From: an uncultured Collinsella sp. | Lineage (GTDB): Bacteria > Actinomycetota > Coriobacteriia > Coriobacteriales > Coriobacteriaceae | Assembly (NCBI GenBank): GCA_902479065.1 | Contig: CABSNM010000002.1 | Coordinates: 62,001-126,000, forward strand | Reading direction: 5' to 3' | DNA: 64,000 nucleotides | Part shown: one piece after another, positions 60,103 to 64,000 of the stretch | Position numbering within the stretch: position 1 is the stretch's first letter | Layout of the letters: the number at the start of each line of letters is the position of its first letter | The notes under the pieces: generated by a model | The model's database searches: none | Told to the model about the DNA's origin: nothing | The model's input: only the letters and a program-made list of their open reading frames with translations | Program-made: the position numbers and the translations under genes

Positions 60103-60139
60103 TTACTCGGACAGAACCGACTCGGTTTTGTCCGAGTAA
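60103..60139. repeat. Perfect-type hairpin upstream of the topoisomerase operon
   Basis: TTACTCGGACAGAACCGA-C-TCGGTTTTGTCCGAGTAA: 18-bp arms with one mismatch and a single central base. A smaller dyad TCCATCGAAC...GTTCGATGGA follows (60147-60176). Both lie in the 391-base gap 59881-60271 before the topoisomerase genes; no gene is supported here. They may be operators or transcript-end structures. Confidence 0.65.
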
Positions 60140-60271
60140 ACGAATCTCCATCGAACTCCGAACGATTGTTCGATGGATTTCGTGTTGGTTGGAATCGTCT
60201 GTGGACTGGGCTATGCTACCTTGACTATCTATATGACTTAAACGCAGCAAGGGAGCACCGAGAGAGCGAGT

Positions 60272-62269
60272 ATGGCAAAAAACACCGCAAACTATGGTAA
60301 CGACAGTATCCGCCAGCTCAAGGACGAGGAGCGCGTACGCCTGCGCCCCGCCGTCATCTTTGGCTCGGACGGACTCGACGGCTGCGCGCATGCCGCCTTC
60401 GAGATCCTGTCCAACGCCGTTGACGAGGCGCGCCAGGGCTACGGCAAGCTCATCACCCTTACCGCCTTTCGCGATGGCTCCATTCAGGTAGAGGACAACG
60501 GCCGCGGCTGCCCGCTCGACTGGAACCCCTCCGAGAAGCGCTTTAACTGGGAGCTCGTCTTTTGCGAGCTCTACGCAGGTGGCAAATACAACAACAACCA
60601 GGGCGGCGACTACGACTTCTCGCTCGGTACCAACGGCCTGGGCTCCTGCGCGACTCAGTACGCCTCTGAATACATGGACGTTACCGTCTGGCGTGACGGT
60701 AACAAGTACTCCCTGCACTTTAAGAAGGGCAAGGTCGTCGGTGCCAAAAAGAAGGCACTCGAGATTGAGCCCAGCGACGAGAACCGCACCGGCACCACCA
60801 TCAAGTGGCGCCCCGATCTTGAGGTCTTTACCTCGATCAGCATTCCCCACGACTGGTATCGCGAGACCATGCGCCGCCAGGCCGTGGTCAACGCCAACGT
60901 GACCTTCCGCCTGCGCATTGAGGGCGACGATGGCGAGTTTACCGAAGAGGATTTTTGCTATCCCAAGGGCATCGAGGACTACGTGCTCGAGAAGGTCGGT
61001 ACCGACTACCTCACCGAGCCCTTCTTTATCGAGGCCGACCGTCGCGGTCGCGACCGCGAGGACCTGCCCGACTACAACGTGAAGATTACCGCGTGCATGT
61101 GCTTCTCGCGCACCTTCATGATGCAGGAGTACTACCACAACTCATCGTGGCTCGAGAACGGCGGTTCGCCCGAGAAGGCCGCCCGCAGCGCTCTGACCAG
61201 TGCCATCGATGCTTACATTAAGCAACAGGGCAAGTACAACAAAAACGAGAGCGGCATTAAGTGGCAGGATGTCCAGGACTGTCTGGTGCTGGTGACCAAC
61301 TGCTTCTCCACCCAGACGTCCTATGAAAACCAGACTAAGAAGGCCATCAACAACCGCTTTATCCAGCAGGCTATGACGGCCTTCTTTAAGGAGCGCCTCT
61401 CGACTTACCTGATCGAGAACAAAGACGCCGCCAACAAGATCATGGAGCAGGTGCTCATCAACAAGCGCTCGCGCGAGAACGCCGAGAAGACGCGTCAGAG
61501 CATCAAGACCAACCTGCAGCAGAAGACCGACATGGCCAACCGCGTGCAGAAGTTCATCGACTGCCGCTCCAAGGACAAGAGCCGCCGCGAGATCTACATC
61601 GTAGAGGGCGACTCGGCAGCAGGCGCCATTCGTACCTCGCGCGATGCCGAGTTCCAGGGCGTTATGCCCGTCCGTGGCAAAATCCTCAACTGCCTAAAGG
61701 AGGACTATCCACGCATCTTTAAGTCCGACATCATCATGGACCTCATGCGCGTGCTGGGCTGCGGCGTGGAGATCAAGGACAAGCGCATCAAAAACCTTGG
61801 TGCCTTTGACCTGGACAACCTCAACTGGAACAAGGTCATCATCTGTACGGACGCCGACGTCGACGGTTACCACATCCGCACGCTCGTGCTCACCATGCTT
61901 TACCGCCTGGTGCCCACGCTTATCGACGAAGGTTACGTGTATATCGCCGAGTCGCCGCTCTACGAGATCAACTGCAAAGAGAAGACCTACTTTGCCTACA
62001 CCGAGCTCGAGAAGAACGGCATCCTCAAGGAGATTGGCGACCAAAAGTGCTCCATCAACCGCTCCAAGGGTCTTGGTGAGAACGACCCGGACATGATGTG
62101 GCTCACCACCATGAACCCCGAGACGCGTCGCCTGATCAAGGTGGAGCCCGAGGACGTCACCAAGATGGAGACCATGTTCAATCTGTTGCTGGGCAACGAC
62201 GAGGCGGGCCGCAAGCGCCATATCTCCGAGCACGGCAAGGAATACCTGGACCAGCTGGACCTGCAGTAG
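60272..62269 (+). CDS. Type IIA DNA topoisomerase subunit B (GyrB/ParE-like)
   Basis: Protein of 665 residues. GHKL ATPase motifs EILSNAVDEARQGYG, DNGRGCP and GTNGLGSCATQYASE, a transducer domain, then TOPRIM (EGDSAAGAIRTSRD about 445; CTDADVDGYHIRTL about 525) and the C-terminal GyrB tail RSKGLGENDPDMMWLTTM. It binds ATP and captures a DNA segment in complex with the A subunit encoded 45 bases downstream. The interrupted MPVRGKILNCLKEDYPRIFKSD segment departs from housekeeping GyrB (PLRGKILNVEKA), so this is more likely a second, Topo IV-like enzyme. Confidence 0.9.
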   Translation: MAKNTANYGNDSIRQLKDEERVRLRPAVIFGSDGLDGCAHAAFEILSNAVDEARQGYGKLITLTAFRDGSIQVEDNGRGCPLDWNPSEKRFNWELVFCELYAGGKYNNNQGGDYDFSLGTNGLGSCATQYASEYMDVTVWRDGNKYSLHFKKGKVVGAKKKALEIEPSDENRTGTTIKWRPDLEVFTSISIPHDWYRETMRRQAVVNANVTFRLRIEGDDGEFTEEDFCYPKGIEDYVLEKVGTDYLTEPFFIEADRRGRDREDLPDYNVKITACMCFSRTFMMQEYYHNSSWLENGGSPEKAARSALTSAIDAYIKQQGKYNKNESGIKWQDVQDCLVLVTNCFSTQTSYENQTKKAINNRFIQQAMTAFFKERLSTYLIENKDAANKIMEQVLINKRSRENAEKTRQSIKTNLQQKTDMANRVQKFIDCRSKDKSRREIYIVEGDSAAGAIRTSRDAEFQGVMPVRGKILNCLKEDYPRIFKSDIIMDLMRVLGCGVEIKDKRIKNLGAFDLDNLNWNKVIICTDADVDGYHIRTLVLTMLYRLVPTLIDEGYVYIAESPLYEINCKEKTYFAYTELEKNGILKEIGDQKCSINRSKGLGENDPDMMWLTTMNPETRRLIKVEPEDVTKMETMFNLLLGNDEAGRKRHISEHGKEYLDQLDLQ

Positions 62270-62314
62270 CAGCAAATCGATAACGACGGCCCATAAGAAG
62301 TTCAAGAGGAAATC

Positions 62315-64000
62315 GTGGCAAAGAAGAAGACGAAGAACCAGCCAAAGAAAAAGCAGGTCAACGCCGAGAACGTTATCGGCCTGCACTCCGAGGTCACCGA
62401 CCAGCCGATCACGCAGACGCTCGAAGTCAACTACATGCCCTATGCCATGAGCGTCAACGTCTCGCGTGCGTTCCCCGAGATTGACGGCTTTAAGCCGTCG
62501 CACCGCAAGCTGCTCTACACCATGTACAAGATGGGTCTGCTCAAGGGCGAGCGCCAGAAGAGCGCCAACATCGTGGGCCAGACCATGAAGCTCAACCCGC
62601 ACGGCGATGCCGCGATCTACGAGACGATGGTGCGCCTGGCGACGGGCAACGAAGCGCTGCTTGCGCCCTTCGTGGAGTCGAAGGGCAACTTTGGCAAGTA
62701 CTATTCGGGCGACCTGAGCTACGCCGCCTCGCGTTACACCGAGGCCAAGCTCTCCCCCATCAGCGCCGAGATCTTCAAGGACATCGACAAGGACCCGGTC
62801 GACTTCGTCGACAGCTACGACGGCGCCATGAAGGAGCCACGCCTGCTGCCCACCACGTTCCCCAATATCCTCGTCTCAGCCAACAAGGGCATCGGTGTCG
62901 CCATGGCGTCCGACATCTGCGGCTTCAACCTCAACGAGGTCTGCACTGCCACAATGCACTACCTGCAGGACCCCGACTGCGACCTGCTCGAGTACATGCC
63001 CATGCCCGACTTCTCGACCGGCGGCGAGATCATCTACCGCCGCGAGGAGATGGAAAAGATTATCGAGACCGGCCTTGGCAGCTTCCAGATTCGCTCCCGC
63101 TGGCGTTGGATCCCCGAAGAGCGCATCATCGAGGTCTATGAGATCCCCTACACCACCAAAACCGATGTCATCATCGAGCGCATCGTCAAGCTCTCCAAGG
63201 AGGGCAAGGTCAAAGAGATCGCCGACATCCGCGACGAGACCGACCTCTCGGGCTTGCGCATCGCCATCGACCTTAAGCGCGGCGTCGACCCCGACAAGCT
63301 CATGGCCAAGCTCTATCGCTCGACCACGCTGCAGGATTCGTTCTCGTGCAACTTTAACGTGCTCGTCGACGGCTATCCCCGTGTTATGGGCGTGCGCCAG
63401 ATCTTGCACGAGTGGGTCAAATGGCGTATTGAGTCCACGCGTCGCCGCATTAACTTTGACCTGGGCAAAAAGTCCGAGCGCCTGCACCTGCTGCACGGCC
63501 TCGAGGCAATCTTGCTCGACATCGACAAGGCCATCGCCATCATCCGTGGCACCAAGCTCGAGGCCGAGGTCGTGCCCAACCTTATGAAGGGTTTCGACAT
63601 CGACGAGACCCAGGCCGAGTTTGTTGCCGAGCTCAAGCTCCGCAACATTAACGAAGAGTATATCCTCAACCGCACCAAGGACATCGCCAAGCTTGAGAGC
63701 GAGATTGCCGAGCTTGAGGAGATCCTCTCCAGCGAGGAGAACATCAAGAAGGTCATCAGCGACGAGCTGGCCGCGGTCAACAAGAAATATGTGATGCCGC
63801 GTCGCACGGGCAGGATCGAGCCCCATGAGGTTATCGAGGTAAGCTTGGAGCCCGAGGTCGAGGAGTACCCGGTGACCATCATGCTCTCGCGCGATGGCTA
63901 CCTTAAGAAGATGACGGACCGCGTGCTCAAGAAGGCGACCACGCTCAAGTACAAGGACGGCGACAAACCCTTTATCGAGTTCCCGTCCTCCAACACCCAC
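62315..64000 (+). CDS. Type IIA DNA topoisomerase subunit A (GyrA/ParC-like), partial
   Basis: The frame starts at GTG 62315 (AAGAGGA upstream) and runs open to the window edge, giving 562 residues. The lysine-rich start (AKKKTKNQPKKKQ) leads into the breakage-reunion domain: MPYAMSVNVSRAFPEIDGFKPSHRKLLYTM, NPHGDAAIYETMVRL and catalytic Tyr in SYAASRYTEAKL. At the quinolone-binding helix the equivalents of E. coli GyrA Ser83 and Asp87 are Ala and Glu. The coiled-coil gate (IAKLESEIAELEEILSSEENIKKVI) and the beginning of the C-terminal domain are visible. It pairs with the B subunit upstream. Confidence 0.92.
   Translation, partial: MAKKKTKNQPKKKQVNAENVIGLHSEVTDQPITQTLEVNYMPYAMSVNVSRAFPEIDGFKPSHRKLLYTMYKMGLLKGERQKSANIVGQTMKLNPHGDAAIYETMVRLATGNEALLAPFVESKGNFGKYYSGDLSYAASRYTEAKLSPISAEIFKDIDKDPVDFVDSYDGAMKEPRLLPTTFPNILVSANKGIGVAMASDICGFNLNEVCTATMHYLQDPDCDLLEYMPMPDFSTGGEIIYRREEMEKIIETGLGSFQIRSRWRWIPEERIIEVYEIPYTTKTDVIIERIVKLSKEGKVKEIADIRDETDLSGLRIAIDLKRGVDPDKLMAKLYRSTTLQDSFSCNFNVLVDGYPRVMGVRQILHEWVKWRIESTRRRINFDLGKKSERLHLLHGLEAILLDIDKAIAIIRGTKLEAEVVPNLMKGFDIDETQAEFVAELKLRNINEEYILNRTKDIAKLESEIAELEEILSSEENIKKVISDELAAVNKKYVMPRRTGRIEPHEVIEVSLEPEVEEYPVTIMLSRDGYLKKMTDRVLKKATTLKYKDGDKPFIEFPSSNTH

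Noticed and set aside
62876..64000. 374-aa minus-strand frame at the window end
   Set aside because: It lies opposite the topoisomerase A subunit, whose catalytic motifs are intact on the plus strand.

Overview
This 64 kb window is a high-GC (roughly 60%) chromosomal segment of a gut-type actinobacterium of the class Coriobacteriia. Collinsella is my best guess, from protein character, the repeated AAA ATPases, the LAxTG-anchored surface protein, the many small inverted-repeat elements and the CD1871A-type small protein. That placement is inference and no rRNA is present to test it. I found no tRNA, rRNA, prophage, transposase gene or CRISPR array. The window begins inside a degenerate GGDEF-like gene and ends inside a topoisomerase A-subunit gene.

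Layout. 0-3.3 kb: flavodoxin-like reductase, Cys-less ArsC-like protein, CobW/ZNG1-type GTPase, trmL. 3.4-8.2 kb: two paralogous AAA ATPases with winged-helix tails flanking a short UvrA (UvrA2) gene. 8.3-16.4 kb: Tet(M)-like ribosomal-protection GTPase, GNAT, small zinc protein, rsmJ, two small membrane proteins, rlmA, MATE pump, LysR. 16.5-21.5 kb: EamA transporter, ung, SDR, VUT/YhhQ transporter, prfC. 21.6-25.4 kb: a striking 80-bp-period hairpin array, then a GntR-ABC-permease operon and a second EamA transporter. 25.4-28 kb: ClC channel, LOG protein, K+-channel-like protein. 28-34.6 kb: two hybrid histidine kinases with solute-binding sensors, one fused and one split into a kinase and a lipoprotein, around a PNPOx-like gene. 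34.7-40.3 kb: MalY-type aminotransferase, trmO, XRE/zinc-ribbon/TipAS regulator, glutaredoxin, a repeat-rich island with a ribbon-helix-helix protein, dus. 40.7-46.7 kb: a TetR-controlled locus with two paralogous MFS carriers, an agmatine-deiminase-family protein and a variant carbamoyltransferase. 46.8-55.4 kb: a MacB-like fused ABC exporter, a TlpA lipoprotein / polyferredoxin / CD1871A redox operon with a divergent two-component system, and a LuxR regulator. 55.5-59.9 kb: a 1455-aa Tat/LAxTG surface protein. 60.3 kb to the end: a second type IIA topoisomerase (B then A subunit).

Functional themes are translation and RNA modification (trmL, rsmJ, rlmA, trmO, dus, prfC, Tet-like GTPase), small-molecule export, extracytoplasmic sensing and thiol redox chemistry, and guanidino-compound catabolism. 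The most unusual non-genic content is at least five families of short interspersed inverted repeats. Several are placed so that an arm of the repeat supplies or touches the stop codon of the adjacent gene.
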